Assembly (NCBI RefSeq): GCF_004120195.1
Contig: NZ_SCHN01000006.1
Location: 434,001 to 498,000 of the forward strand
Origin: Enterovibrio baiacu
Lineage (GTDB): Bacteria > Pseudomonadota > Gammaproteobacteria > Enterobacterales > Vibrionaceae
Direction of reading: 5' to 3'
DNA: 64,000 nt
Under the pieces are notes generated by a model. That model worked only from the letters and a program-made list of their open reading frames with translations. It made no database searches and was not told the origin of the DNA. This document shows, piece by piece, positions 1 through 8,793 of the stretch. Position numbers and translations under genes: made by a program. The stretch's first letter is position 1; the number at the start of each line of letters is the position of its first letter.

Positions 1-149
1 GGGGTATTGATTTTTTACTCAATTAATTAAAGCGGTGAGCGTTAACAATAAAGACACACAATTCGTAACATTTCATTCTGTGTATATAAAAGAAAAGCCA
101 GTTATCAACTGGCTCTTTGTGAATGTTATTTTCGAAAGTGACGACGAAT

Positions 150-308
150 CTATTTCTGCTGATCGTTAAGCTCGAGAGCACCGTCGTCTGATTTGCTTTG
201 GCTCTTCCCTTCTACAAGCGAATCATCTTTTTGATGCTTCATCTCTTCCGGCAAGATATCTTCCATCATTTGTTTCATGCGCTTATTACTAATGCGTTTG
301 TGTCCCAT
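150..308 (-). CDS. small hydrophilic hypothetical protein, 52 aa
   Basis: A 52-codon frame begins at an ATG preceded by a near-perfect Shine-Dalgarno (AGGAGGACC, about 6 bases upstream) and ends at TAG. The peptide begins MGHKRISNKRMKQMMEDILP. It is Lys/Arg/Met-rich at the N-terminus and acidic, Ser/Asp/Gln-rich at the C-terminus, with no signal peptide or membrane segment, so a small cytoplasmic protein is expected. I do not recognise a family and assign no function. The ribosome binding site is the main evidence that it is real. It stands alone, upstream of and opposite to the chitinase region. Confidence 0.6.
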   Translation of the reverse strand: MGHKRISNKRMKQMMEDILPEEMKHQKDDSLVEGKSQSKSDDGALELNDQQK

Positions 309-667
309 AACGGTCCTCCTGATTGTGATGTTCTCTCAGGCACAAATACTCCTAGTGCTTAATAAGCGTAGCAAAGCCTAGGATCTTGCTTGATCCACAT
401 TTGACACATTGAGAGATCAAACACAACATTGCGGCTTCTTCGTGCATTCGTAAGTTTTTAATAACTAAACGGAATAAAAATTTTACTGGTTAGAATATAT
501 TCACGATCAACACAAAAGTGACTCTGTTTCAATTGTTAAAGTCTTATTTTTTGAGCAATATAGCGCCAGTACCGATGTAATGAAGCCTCGCTTTTTCGGC
601 ACAGAGGTGCATTGTTCGCAAAAAAACAACTAACTATATTAACGATCAGAGAAAGAGAAACGATAAA
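309..667. other. intergenic, no gene seen
   Basis: About 360 bases of mostly AT-rich sequence between two small candidate genes. It must hold the promoter of the 52-aa gene on the minus strand and possibly a promoter for the small transcription unit that follows on the plus strand. I see no clear sigma-70 pair, RNA gene or repeat in it. Confidence 0.4.
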
Positions 668-781
668 ATGAGACCCGCTGGTGCCAACTCAAGACCCCTG
701 TGCTCTCGCGTCCGACACGGCTTTATTCCAACTGCTCCCAAGAAGCAGGTAAAAGAAGAAAAGCAACTAGGTAGCCGCTGA
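668..781 (+). CDS. candidate 37-aa basic peptide or sRNA-embedded ORF
   Basis: An ATG-to-TGA frame of 38 codons begins MRPAGANSRPLCSRVRHGFI and ends in a Lys/Glu-rich tail; it is strongly basic. The upstream GAGAAAGAG purine run is a plausible but weak ribosome binding site. A strong Rho-independent terminator follows 21 bases after the stop, so a short transcript of about 150-200 nt probably ends there. I recognise no family. The unit may encode a micropeptide or be a small RNA whose ORF is accidental. Codon statistics on so few codons cannot decide. Confidence 0.35.
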   Translation: MRPAGANSRPLCSRVRHGFIPTAPKKQVKEEKQLGSR

Positions 782-802
782 AACACAACCAGACATCAAC
801 TG

Positions 803-831
803 ATAGCCTCTCTTTGAGAGGCTATTTTTTT
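803..831 (+). terminator. Rho-independent terminator of the small unit
   Basis: A 10-bp perfect stem (ATAGCCTCTC / GAGAGGCTAT) with a TTT loop is followed by a run of Ts. It terminates the short transcript upstream and isolates it from the chitinase gene. Confidence 0.85.
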
Positions 832-1149
832 GCCTTAAACGCAGTCAATATGCGCAAAGAAAACACATGCCGAAATTATCAACGCCCCGCTTAACAACTT
901 CTGTCTATGTAAACCCACTTATTTTCGCACGATGAATAAGTCCTGTTTTTTTGTGACCTCCTGTCCGAAAAATAACCGCAATGTAACAAGATTGTTAATC
1001 CTTTATCGCTATTGCCTCTAAATCCTCGACGAGATTTTTTGCCATCTTTCCCATTCAGAACAAGTATCTGAGATGAGCCAATTCAACAAGGCTCATATTT
1101 ACGCGATGAATAGATATTTCGCGATATAAATTTTTGAGGGATAAAAAGG
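832..1149 (+). other. upstream region of the chitinase gene
   Basis: About 320 AT-rich bases with no gene. It should carry the chitinase promoter and control sites. A TGTGA half-site near 953 recalls half of a CRP site, but the second half is poor, so I make no operator call. The leader ends with TGAGGGATAAAAAGG before the ATG at 1150, giving a usable ribosome binding site. Confidence 0.4.
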
Positions 1150-3669
1150 ATGAACAAACGTGTATTTCTAAGAGGGTTAGCCTCTGCGTCAATTGCGAGC
1201 GCCTTATCGCTGCCCGCAATCGCCGCACCTGGTGCTCCTCAGATTTCTTGGATGGAATCGAACTTCTCCATCATCGAAGTAAACGACGCTGCCTCTGCAT
1301 ACAAAGATCTTGTCACTGTTAAACCTTTCGCAGAAGTGCCTGTTACTTGGGACCGTTGGTCTGGAGAGCCGGGTGACACATGGCGCGTACTATTGAACGG
1401 CGTCGTTGCACATGAAGCCAGCGTAACGCCATCAGCCAGCCAAAAAGAATCGACAGTTCTGCAAGTCGCGAAAGGCGGCAAATATGACATGGTTGTCGAA
1501 CTCTGTAGTGGTACAGGCGCAGCACAAGCCTGTACACCAAGCGCACCAAAACAAATCGTTGTTGCGGATACCGACGGTAGCCACCTCGACCCTCTCGCTA
1601 TGAACGTTGATCCCAACAACGGAAGCTATGTAACGCCTGCTGACACGGTTGTCGGTGCGTACTTTGTGGAATGGGGTGTTTATGGCAGAAAATTCCCTGT
1701 AGATAAAATTCCAGCGCAAAACCTGACACACATCATTTATGGCTTTGTGCCTATTTGTGGCAACAACCCTTCTTTAGAAGACGGCCCTCTTGCAGCTCTT
1801 AACCGTGCTTGTGCAGGCATGCCTGACTATGAAGTGGTCATCCATGACCCGTGGGCAGCCGTTCAAATGCCGCATCCACAGTCAGGCCAAAGCCACTCCT
1901 CTTCTTACAAAGGAACTTATGGTCAGATCATGGCGCTTAAACAACGCTACCCTGATCTAAAAATTCTCCCTTCTATCGGCGGCTGGACGCTTTCTGACCC
2001 TTTCTATGATTTTGGCGTAAAAGCGAACCGCGATGTATTTGTTGCCTCGGTGAAGAAATTCCTACAAACGTGGAAATTCTATGACGGTGTAGACATTGAT
2101 TGGGAATACCCAGGCGGTCAGGGCGCAAACCCTAACCTTGGCGATCCAAGCAAAGATGGCGATACCTATGCAATCTTAATGGCTGAACTGCGTACCATGT
2201 TGGATGGACTTTCTGTTGAAACAGGCCGTACTTACGAACTGACATCGGCAGTAGGTGTGGGCTACGACAAGATTGAAGACGTTAATTACGCCGACGCTGT
2301 GCCTCATATGGATTACATCTTCGCGATGACCTATGACTACTATGGCGGATGGAATAACGTTGTAGGGCACCAAGCCGCGCTTAATTGTGGTAGCCACATG
2401 TCTGCGGACGAATGTGCGGGTAAAGGCCTAGATGACGAAGGGAAACCACGTAAAGGACCTGCGTACACCACAGCTAACGGTATCGATCTGTTAATGGCAA
2501 AAGGTGTGCCTGCGAACAAGTTGGTCGTGGGTGCCGCCATGTACGGTCGTGGCTGGACAGGCGTAACAGAAGCAAGCATGTCTGATCCGACTAACCCAAT
2601 GACAGGCGTAGGCAATGGCAAGATTGCAGGTTCTTGGGAAGCGGGTGTCATCGACTACAAAGACGTTGTTACCCAATATGAAAATAAGGCAGGCGTTGTT
2701 GTCGGTTATGACGAAATCGCTGAAGCACCTTGGGCATGGGATCCGTCAAACGGTGACCTAGTCACTTATGACAACAAGCGTTCTGTGATGGCGAAAGGCG
2801 CTTATGTTCGTTCGTTAGGTCTTGCTGGTCTGTTCGCATGGGAAATCGATGCAGATAACGGCGATATCCTCAACGCGATGCAAGAGTCTCTTGCCGGTGA
2901 TGTTCCTCCACCAACCAACAAAGCACCCGTCGCAAAAGCGGGAGCAGATGCGGTTGTTGAGGCTGCTGGCGCAGTCGCACTAGACGGAAGTAATTCTTCT
3001 GATGCCGACGGTCAGGTTGTTTCATACAGCTGGGCACAAACGTCTGGTCCAAGTGTGTCGTTGACCAATGCGAATAACGCTGTCGCTTCCGCCGATATTC
3101 CAGCGGTTACTGTTGATACACAGTTTGTATTCACACTCACCGTGACAGACAACAAAGGAGCGAAAGCATCAGACGTTGTGACAGTCACGGCGAAGAAACA
3201 AGGTGGCACCGATCCTGTGAATACTGCTCCTGTTGCTGTGGTTTCAGCACCTGGCGTAGTAACAGCGGGCGACGTTGTCCTTGTTGATGCAAGTGCTTCA
3301 ACCGATGCTGAAAACGACACCCTAACGTATAGCTGGTACATTCCAGAAGGCGTGAATGCGACTGTAAACGGTGCGTCTCTTACTTTTGTTGCCGATAGCT
3401 ACGCAACAACGAAGAACCTCACCTTCGCAGTGAGCGTGTCTGATGGCAAACTGGACGACAGTGCCTCCATCACAGTTACCGTTGCGAAAAATACCACTGA
3501 CCCTGTGTGTGCAAATGCTTGGAAAGAAGGTGTTGTCTATAACTCTGGTGATGTTGTGACTCACAACGGCAAAGAATACTCGGCGAAATGGTGGACGCAA
3601 AACGAAGAGCCAGGCACAACCGGTCAATGGGGTGTTTGGAAAGAGTTAGGTGCTGCTAACTGTCAGTAA
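1150..3669 (+). CDS. secreted GH18 chitinase, ChiA type, with PKD and chitin-binding domains
   Basis: Extracellular endochitinase that would cleave beta-1,4-GlcNAc bonds in chitin. An N-terminal signal peptide ends at about residue 25 (SLPAIA), followed by a ChiA-type N-terminal beta domain (about 27-135). The GH18 barrel carries the DxxDxDxE signature DGVDIDWEYPGG, with Glu319 as predicted acid catalyst. Two PKD domains lie at about 590-682 and 687-777. A C-terminal CBM5/12 module (about 787-839) contains AKWWTQ, the usual chitin-binding hallmark. At 839 aa it is complete and matches multidomain Vibrio/Serratia ChiA enzymes. It is transcribed alone and ends at a terminator. Family and secretion are firm; the exact paralogue name within Vibrionaceae is not assigned. 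Confidence 0.95.
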   Translation: MNKRVFLRGLASASIASALSLPAIAAPGAPQISWMESNFSIIEVNDAASAYKDLVTVKPFAEVPVTWDRWSGEPGDTWRVLLNGVVAHEASVTPSASQKESTVLQVAKGGKYDMVVELCSGTGAAQACTPSAPKQIVVADTDGSHLDPLAMNVDPNNGSYVTPADTVVGAYFVEWGVYGRKFPVDKIPAQNLTHIIYGFVPICGNNPSLEDGPLAALNRACAGMPDYEVVIHDPWAAVQMPHPQSGQSHSSSYKGTYGQIMALKQRYPDLKILPSIGGWTLSDPFYDFGVKANRDVFVASVKKFLQTWKFYDGVDIDWEYPGGQGANPNLGDPSKDGDTYAILMAELRTMLDGLSVETGRTYELTSAVGVGYDKIEDVNYADAVPHMDYIFAMTYDYYGGWNNVVGHQAALNCGSHMSADECAGKGLDDEGKPRKGPAYTTANGIDLLMAKGVPANKLVVGAAMYGRGWTGVTEASMSDPTNPMTGVGNGKIAGSWEAGVIDYKDVVTQYENKAGVVVGYDEIAEAPWAWDPSNGDLVTYDNKRSVMAKGAYVRSLGLAGLFAWEIDADNGDILNAMQESLAGDVPPPTNKAPVAKAGADAVVEAAGAVALDGSNSSDADGQVVSYSWAQTSGPSVSLTNANNAVASADIPAVTVDTQFVFTLTVTDNKGAKASDVVTVTAKKQGGTDPVNTAPVAVVSAPGVVTAGDVVLVDASASTDAENDTLTYSWYIPEGVNATVNGASLTFVADSYATTKNLTFAVSVSDGKLDDSASITVTVAKNTTDPVCANAWKEGVVYNSGDVVTHNGKEYSAKWWTQNEEPGTTGQWGVWKELGAANCQ

Positions 3670-3744
3670 AGTTACTTACCACTCAAGACTGTTACCTAGA
3701 GAGCATCGTCTATTCAGGTAACGTTCTCTAGAGAACCACAAAAC

Positions 3745-3771
3745 AAAAGGGATGCAAATGCATCCCTTTTT
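3745..3771. terminator. bidirectional terminator between chitinase and moaE
   Basis: AAAAGGGATGC and GCATCCCTTTT form an 11-bp stem around AAAT, with A and T runs on both sides. It can serve both the chitinase gene and the convergent moa operon. Confidence 0.85.
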
Positions 3772-3811
3772 ATTGTTTATTCACGTCACGCCTCAGTTCA
3801 GCCTCGTTGGC

Positions 3812-4252
3812 TCACCAGCGGTTCGCCGCTTCATCGTCGCTGTCGCGCGCTTCAATCCAACGCTCGTCATCAACCAATTTTTCTTTCTTCCAGAACGGCG
3901 CTCGGGTTTTTAGAAAATCCATGATGAACTCACACGCATCAAACGCTGCTTTGCGGTGAGCACTGCTCACGCCAACAAACACAATCTGGTCGCCCAGATT
4001 CAATGCACCAACACGGTGAATAACGCGCACTTTGCCCACAGGCCAGCGTGCTTTTGCATCGTTGCAGATTTCTTCAAGTGACTTTTCAGTCATGCCCGGG
4101 TAATGCTCTAGGGTCAACCCTGTTACATTGTCACCCAAGTTCATGTCTCGCACCTTACCAACGAAGGTCACAACAGCACCATCGCTGGCATTGTCGTTGA
4201 GCCATTGGTATTCCTCCGCAACAGAGAAATCGTCGTGCTGCACTGAAATCAT
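3812..4252 (-). CDS. moaE: molybdopterin synthase catalytic subunit MoaE
   Basis: Large subunit of molybdopterin synthase. With MoaD thiocarboxylate it inserts two sulfurs into cyclic pyranopterin monophosphate to make molybdopterin. The 146-aa length is close to the E. coli protein (150). The conserved core VRVIHRVGALNLGDQIVFVG and the lysine-rich active-site segment FWKKEKL are present; the latter contains the catalytic lysines of the family. It is the last gene of moaABCDE, starting 2 bases after the moaD stop, so it is translationally coupled. Cytoplasmic heterotetramer with MoaD. Confidence 0.96.
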   Translation of the reverse strand: MISVQHDDFSVAEEYQWLNDNASDGAVVTFVGKVRDMNLGDNVTGLTLEHYPGMTEKSLEEICNDAKARWPVGKVRVIHRVGALNLGDQIVFVGVSSAHRKAAFDACEFIMDFLKTRAPFWKKEKLVDDERWIEARDSDDEAANRW

Positions 4253-4254
4253 GA

Positions 4255-4500
4255 TTAACCTCCGGTAACAGGCGGGAAGAATGCCACTTCGTCACCGTCA
4301 GCAACCGTGCTGGTTAGCGGTGAAATCGTCTGGTTAATCGCCACCAGCAATTTGCCCGACTCTAGCGCGAGTGACCATTTGTCACCTTGAGTAGCAAGAT
4401 GTGAACGAATCTCTTCTGCCGTAGAAAACGTTCCCTCAAGCTCCAGCGAGCCTTTGCCGACCAGCTCTTTTACTTGCGCAAAGAAAAGCACTCGAATCAT
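4255..4500 (-). CDS. moaD: molybdopterin synthase sulfur-carrier subunit MoaD
   Basis: Ubiquitin-fold sulfur carrier of 81 aa ending in the diagnostic Gly-Gly (FPPVTGG). The terminal glycine is adenylated by MoeB and thiocarboxylated before sulfur transfer in the MoaE active site. Its start overlaps the end of moaC by 4 bases, and it is followed after 2 bases by moaE, so the three are co-translated. The motif [16 protein letters not shown] is typical of MoaD/ThiS proteins. No oddity seen. Confidence 0.96.
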   Translation of the reverse strand: MIRVLFFAQVKELVGKGSLELEGTFSTAEEIRSHLATQGDKWSLALESGKLLVAINQTISPLTSTVADGDEVAFFPPVTGG

Positions 4501-4976
4501 TGTTCTACCTTAAAGTGTCCCGATTTACCGCCTGTTTTCTCAAGCAGACGTACTTGGCCAATCACCATGTCCTTTTGCACCGCTTTACACATGTCATAAA
4601 TGGTCAATGCCGCGACAGATGCAGCCGTCAGCGCTTCCATTTCAACACCGGTTTTGCCGCTTAACTTGCACACTGATTCAATACGCACCTGAGAGGTTTC
4701 AGGCAAGGCTTCAAGCTGCACTTCCACTTTGGTGAGCATCAGCGGATGACAAAGCGGGATCAAATCCCACGTACGTTTTGCCGCTTGAATACCCGCAATG
4801 CGCGCTGTCGCGAACACATCGCCTTTGTGGTGTGAACCCGAAATAATCAACGCTAGGGTTTCTGGTGCCATATCGATGTAGGCTTCAGCGCGCGCTTCTC
4901 TGACGGTTTCAGCTTTGGCAGAGACATCCACCATGTTGGCTTCGCCAGAGGCATTAATGTGCGTGAACTGACTCAT
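4497..4976 (-). CDS. moaC: cyclic pyranopterin monophosphate synthase MoaC
   Basis: Converts the 3',8-cyclo-GTP product of MoaA to cyclic pyranopterin monophosphate. The 159-aa length is standard. Family motifs are intact: [15 protein letters not shown] with the catalytic-site His/Pro block, and [20 protein letters not shown] near the C-terminal half. Its start is 3 bases downstream of the moaB stop and its end overlaps moaD by 4 bases, showing tight operon organisation. Cytoplasmic; hexameric in characterised homologues. Confidence 0.97.
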   Translation of the reverse strand: MSQFTHINASGEANMVDVSAKAETVREARAEAYIDMAPETLALIISGSHHKGDVFATARIAGIQAAKRTWDLIPLCHPLMLTKVEVQLEALPETSQVRIESVCKLSGKTGVEMEALTAASVAALTIYDMCKAVQKDMVIGQVRLLEKTGGKSGHFKVEQ

Positions 4977-4979
4977 GGC

Positions 4980-5492
4980 TTACTGACCTAGGTGCGGCAT
5001 GAAGTTACATGGGCGGTGGCTCGCATCAAGTTGTTGCTTGATGATGCCGTTCCAACCCGTGCGGCACGCTCCCGTAGAACCTGGCATACCGAAGATAACT
5101 GTGTGGTTAGCAAAGCCTGCAATCGCGCGTGACTGAATAGTAGATGTGCCGATTTCTTGGAATGAGATGGCACGGAACAATTCACCAAAGCCTTCAACTT
5201 CTTTGTCGAAAAGCGGCTTGATGGCTTCAGGCGTGCTGTCGCGAGACGTAAAACCAGTACCACCCGTGATCAAGATAGCTTGAACATGTTGATCAGCAAT
5301 CCACTGCGACACAATCGCACGGATTTGATAGATATCGTCAATGACAATTTTTTTGTCTGCCAGCGTGTGCCCGGCTTCTTTTAGTGCATCCACCAAGAAC
5401 TGACCTGAGGTGTCGTTCTCTTCTGTGCGCGTATCTGAAACGGTTAATACGGCAATTTTAGCTGGCGAAAATTCAGTGACAGCGTGACCCAT
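4980..5492 (-). CDS. moaB: molybdenum cofactor protein MoaB
   Basis: MogA/MoaB-fold protein of 170 aa. The family binds molybdopterin and adenylates it or otherwise assists molybdenum insertion; the E. coli MoaB role is less defined than that of MogA. Seen here are [16 protein letters not shown] near residue 15, the [15 protein letters not shown] loop and the [10 protein letters not shown] segment, all typical of the family. It follows moaA by 38 bases and precedes moaC by 3 bases. Confidence 0.94.
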   Translation of the reverse strand: MGHAVTEFSPAKIAVLTVSDTRTEENDTSGQFLVDALKEAGHTLADKKIVIDDIYQIRAIVSQWIADQHVQAILITGGTGFTSRDSTPEAIKPLFDKEVEGFGELFRAISFQEIGTSTIQSRAIAGFANHTVIFGMPGSTGACRTGWNGIIKQQLDASHRPCNFMPHLGQ

Positions 5493-5530
5493 AAAATGTG
5501 AACCTCAACGAGTAATGTCTATTAACGGTT

Positions 5531-6517
5531 TTAACCGCCGATGGATGCCAGGTGCGGCGTCATGCCTGTATGTCCCTGGTCAAGAAAGTGGCTTTGTTTC
5601 TTATCAGCAAGTTGACCTTGAATGCGCGCGATCAATTCCGCTTCTTGCTTATCTTCTTGCAACAAATCGCGCAATTGCACGCCATAATCACCAAACAAAC
5701 ACATGTGCAGTTTGCCAAGCGCCGACACGCGGAGACGGTTACAAGAATCACAGAAATCTTTTTTGTACGGCATGATCAGGCCGATCTCGCCGACATAATC
5801 TGGGTGGCAGAATACTTCCGCAGGTCCATCACTGCGCTCACGGACTTTCATTAGCCAGCCATTCGCGATGAGGTGATTGCGGATAGACACACCCGACTGA
5901 TGGTGCTTTTCAAAAAGCGAATTCATCTCGCCCGTTTGCATCAATTCGATAAAACGCAGCTGGATAGGCTTGTCTTTGATCCAATGAAGGAAGGCAGGAA
6001 GCTCTGCACTGTTCAGGTCTTTCAGCAGTACCGCATTCACTTTGACTTGTTCAAAACCCGCATCAAATGCGGCATCAATACCCGCCATCACCTCACGGAA
6101 TTTATTCTCGCCCGTGATTTGATGGAACATGCGCGCATCCAGACTATCGACGCTGACGTTGATATTGGTCAGCCCAGCATCACGCCACGCTTGTGCATTT
6201 TTTGCGAGTCGATATCCGTTGGTCGTCATCGCGACCTTTTCAATGCCTTCTTGAGAAGAAATCATCGAAAGGATGTCAGTGAAGTCTTTGCGAAGTGATG
6301 GCTCACCACCAGTGATACGAACCTTTGACGTGCCACAATGCGCGAACGCCGAAACAACACGTTTCAGTTCGTCAATCGACAGGAAGCCGGAATTTTTTTG
6401 CGCAGGTTTATAACCATCAGGCAAACAATAGGTGCACCTGAAGTTACAAACATCAGTAATAGACAAGCGTAAGTAATAAAACTTACGACTGTAGGAATCT
6501 TCAAATTGTACTGTCAC
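5531..6517 (-). CDS. moaA: GTP 3',8-cyclase MoaA (radical SAM)
   Basis: Radical-SAM enzyme starting molybdenum-cofactor synthesis from GTP. The N-terminal cluster motif CNFRCTYC, the C-terminal second-cluster cysteines [18 protein letters not shown] and the terminal Gly-Gly are all present. I choose the GTG start at 6517 ([19 protein letters not shown]), giving 328 aa against 329 in E. coli. It has GGAAAGG as ribosome binding site, exactly where E. coli moaA begins after the same riboswitch end. An upstream in-frame TTG at 6532 lies inside the riboswitch and is unlikely. First gene of the operon, so the riboswitch probably controls all five genes. Confidence 0.96.
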   Translation of the reverse strand: MTVQFEDSYSRKFYYLRLSITDVCNFRCTYCLPDGYKPAQKNSGFLSIDELKRVVSAFAHCGTSKVRITGGEPSLRKDFTDILSMISSQEGIEKVAMTTNGYRLAKNAQAWRDAGLTNINVSVDSLDARMFHQITGENKFREVMAGIDAAFDAGFEQVKVNAVLLKDLNSAELPAFLHWIKDKPIQLRFIELMQTGEMNSLFEKHHQSGVSIRNHLIANGWLMKVRERSDGPAEVFCHPDYVGEIGLIMPYKKDFCDSCNRLRVSALGKLHMCLFGDYGVQLRDLLQEDKQEAELIARIQGQLADKKQSHFLDQGHTGMTPHLASIGG

Positions 6518-6520
6518 GAA

Positions 6521-6632
6521 ACACCTTTCCAATATCGGGAGACGAGCACATTTCTATGACCGCCCTGGTGACCTTATGTCACGGCCAAAGACCCATATTC
6601 AGGTGAACTTAGGGACAGAGGCTTCGGAGTTA
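6521..6632 (-). promoter_or_regulatory. molybdenum-cofactor (Moco) riboswitch upstream of moaA
   Basis: Read on the minus strand, the leader contains the conserved blocks of the moaA-associated Moco RNA in the right order: GCCTCTG, TTTGGCCGTGAC, CACCAGGGCG, then CTCCCGATATTGGAAAGG. The last block includes the ribosome binding site of moaA, which fits translational repression when cofactor is abundant. Recognition rests on close resemblance to the E. coli moaA leader as I know it. A covariance-model search would confirm the boundaries. Confidence 0.92.
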
Positions 6633-7152
6633 CGACCGCTGAGAAGCGTAAATAATTACAAAGTGGCGTCAGCAATCTCCACCAATTTAGCAAACCTTAG
6701 GGTCAGCAAACAAGAATTGGTGACGCTTTTCTCATTATATTATCGAACAATAACTATTTTGTTACCGTCTCAAAACACATACAGATCTGACCATTAACCT
6801 TAAAGCACAATCGAATTGCGACAGTTTCTTTTTGTCGTGAAGGACATACTAAAACAATAAAACGGATTGTACTCATACACGCACGGGTTTAACCCTCTAT
6901 TATTGATAGACAAGGTAGTTAGCCTTTGCGTGTCAAATGACAAAGGTATCGCAATTTCAAAATGCAAAATGCAAATGTCGTCTGTTAAACCAGCGTTTTT
7001 GCGTTCAAAAAAATAGGCATTGAATTTGCAGTAATGGGTACACAAGCAGTTCCGAATGAAAAATGAATAACGAAGGAAGCGTGTAGGGGCAACCACAAAG
7101 ACCATTGCCGCGGCAGTCACACGCTCAGACAAAAATTGACTGGGAGCTCACT
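6633..7152. other. intergenic between moaA leader and LON-domain gene
   Basis: About 520 bases holding divergent promoters for the moa operon (minus) and the LON-domain gene (plus). Short frames exist on both strands but have no convincing ribosome binding site or protein character. A run of TGCAAA-like words near 6955-7035 is visible but I cannot assign a regulator. Confidence 0.4.
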
Positions 7153-7719
7153 ATGACCATTACTCTACCTATACTTTTCAATAATCGTCATATCCTCCCT
7201 TCTGGCCGTCTTCCACTGCGAGTGGTGCCGGGAGAGCAACTCAATACCGTGAAATATGCAATGCAGCATGGATTGGATATTGGAGTATGCATGGATGAAA
7301 CGAGCCCGATTGGTGCAGGGATCGGTACGCGTGTCACTGTTGAAGACTTTAATACCTCAGGCGAAGATGGCGTGTTAACCATTACCGTGGGTGGACACGA
7401 AAGTTTTGTGATCGACAGTATTAAAGAAAATGAAGAAGGCGTTGTTGTTGCCGTCTGCCAGACGCTACCAACTTGGCCAGAACGTGAAGTGAGCAATGAT
7501 GCTGCGCCACTGGCAGAGCGCTTACAAATCATGTTCGATCGTTACCCTGAACTGAGTTCGCTACATAAACGCCCGCACTTTGAGAACCTCACTTGGTTGT
7601 GCCAACGTTGGTTAGAGTTATTACCCATTCCAGCCAGCGAAAAACAAGTGCTCATGGCGGCAAACTCGTGCAGCGATACGTGTGAATACCTGTTGAGCCT
7701 TATGAAAGACCCGCATTAA
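7153..7719 (+). CDS. LON substrate-binding (PUA-like) domain protein
   Basis: Stand-alone protein resembling the N-terminal substrate-recognition domain of Lon protease, without ATPase or protease domains. The chosen ATG gives 188 aa (MTITLPILFNNRHILPSGRL) and has GGGAG 6 bases upstream; a longer reading from 7105 lacks such a site. The pattern LPILFN...LPSGRLPLRVVPGEQ is typical of small LON-domain proteins common in Vibrionaceae. The function is not established; a role in substrate binding is inferred from the fold only. Monocistronic, with a terminator after the stop. Confidence 0.85.
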   Translation: MTITLPILFNNRHILPSGRLPLRVVPGEQLNTVKYAMQHGLDIGVCMDETSPIGAGIGTRVTVEDFNTSGEDGVLTITVGGHESFVIDSIKENEEGVVVAVCQTLPTWPEREVSNDAAPLAERLQIMFDRYPELSSLHKRPHFENLTWLCQRWLELLPIPASEKQVLMAANSCSDTCEYLLSLMKDPH

Positions 7720-7760
7720 ATTGCTTAAACCAACTGGTTAATCTCACTGCAAAAACCCCG

Positions 7761-7790
7761 AAAAGATCAGCCTCTCGCTGGTCTTTTTTT
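7761..7790 (+). terminator. Rho-independent terminator after the LON-domain gene
   Basis: AAAGATCAGC / GCTGGTCTTT stem with a CTCTC loop, followed by seven Ts. Confidence 0.85.
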
Positions 7791-7902
7791 ATTCTCCGCG
7801 TGACCACCCGTTCAAAAAACACAGTCTAGAGAAAGAAGATTGTCATGTTTTTTCGAGTTATACCTTATTATTTTTAATAGGCTCTACGGTTAATGGCACT
7901 CA

Positions 7903-8793
7903 ATGAACAATAACAACCAACAACAAAAAATCGTCGCCATCGGCGGCGGACATGGACTTGGTCGCATTCTTTCCGCACTCAGCGAGTTTGGCGATAACGT
8001 CACAGGTATCGTAACAACCACAGATAATGGCGGCTCTACTGGCCGAATTCGTGCCTGCCAAGGTGGCATTGCTTGGGGTGACACGCGCAACTGCATCAAC
8101 CAGCTCATCACCGAACCTTCGATTGGCTCAATGATTTTCGAATACCGTTTCAGAGGAAATGGTGAACTGGACGGCCATAATCTTGGCAATTTGATGCTGA
8201 CAGCATTAGACAACTTATCTATCCGCCCACTTGAAGCGATCAACCTGATTAGAGATATGCTCAAAGTCTCAACGCAGATTGTTCCCATGTCAGAGCACCC
8301 TGCCGATCTCGCCGCGCAAACACACGCAGGCTTGATGATATCGGGTGAAACAGACGTTGATGACTTGGAAGAGCCGCCTGCCCGCTTGATGCTTGAACCT
8401 GTCGTTCCAGCAACGCGCGAAGCGGTCTGTGCCATACAAGAAGCAGACATTGTCATATTGGGCCCAGGCAGCTTTCTTACCAGCGTCATGCCGCCTCTGC
8501 TTATGCCTGAGATCAATCGTGCACTCAAAACCACCGCGGCAAAAATTGTCTTTGTCAGAAACTTAGGGAAAGAAGCAGGCCCTGCTGGGAAAATGTCGTT
8601 AGAGACGATGTTGTCTTGGTGCGAGCGTTCAATGGGTGGGAGAAAGATTGATATTGTTCTCGGCCCTAACACCGACGAAACATTAGACGAGATTTACCAA
8701 CAGGTGGAAGCAGATTTAGCGTCTGCAAACCACCAGTGGCGTCATGACCGCGACAGACTGTCGCAGGCCATTAAAGACATCATGATTAATTGA
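7903..8793 (+). CDS. ybhK: YvcK/YbhK-family protein (gluconeogenesis factor, CofD-like)
   Basis: Rossmann-like protein of the CofD/YvcK family, 296 aa. YvcK homologues bind UDP-sugars and influence central carbon flux and cell-wall synthesis in Gram-positives; the role of the E. coli homologue YbhK is poorly known. Seen are the N-terminal AIGGGHGLGRILSAL nucleotide-binding turn, IVTTTDNGGSTGR, GNGELDGHNLGNLML, IPMSEHPADL-like and ILGPGSFLTSVMP motifs. These match YbhK along its length. Its 3' end overlaps the convergent luxU by 8 bases. In Vibrio genomes I know, this gene sits in the same place between moaA and luxU. Confidence 0.93.
   Translation: MNNNNQQQKIVAIGGGHGLGRILSALSEFGDNVTGIVTTTDNGGSTGRIRACQGGIAWGDTRNCINQLITEPSIGSMIFEYRFRGNGELDGHNLGNLMLTALDNLSIRPLEAINLIRDMLKVSTQIVPMSEHPADLAAQTHAGLMISGETDVDDLEEPPARLMLEPVVPATREAVCAIQEADIVILGPGSFLTSVMPPLLMPEINRALKTTAAKIVFVRNLGKEAGPAGKMSLETMLSWCERSMGGRKIDIVLGPNTDETLDEIYQQVEADLASANHQWRHDRDRLSQAIKDIMIN

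Noticed and set aside
940..975. CRP site before the chitinase gene
   Set aside because: TGTGA is present but the second half (expected TCACA) is poor, so it would be a guess.
6800..7132. 110-codon frame on the minus strand between moaA and the LON-domain gene
   Set aside because: Its sequence is irregular, rich in Cys, Phe and Arg without family motifs, and there is no ribosome binding site; it overlaps the probable divergent promoter region.
7890..8672. Long antisense frame of 260 codons opposite ybhK
   Set aside because: It is a shadow of the conserved YbhK frame, has no homology-like motifs and no fitting ribosome binding site.
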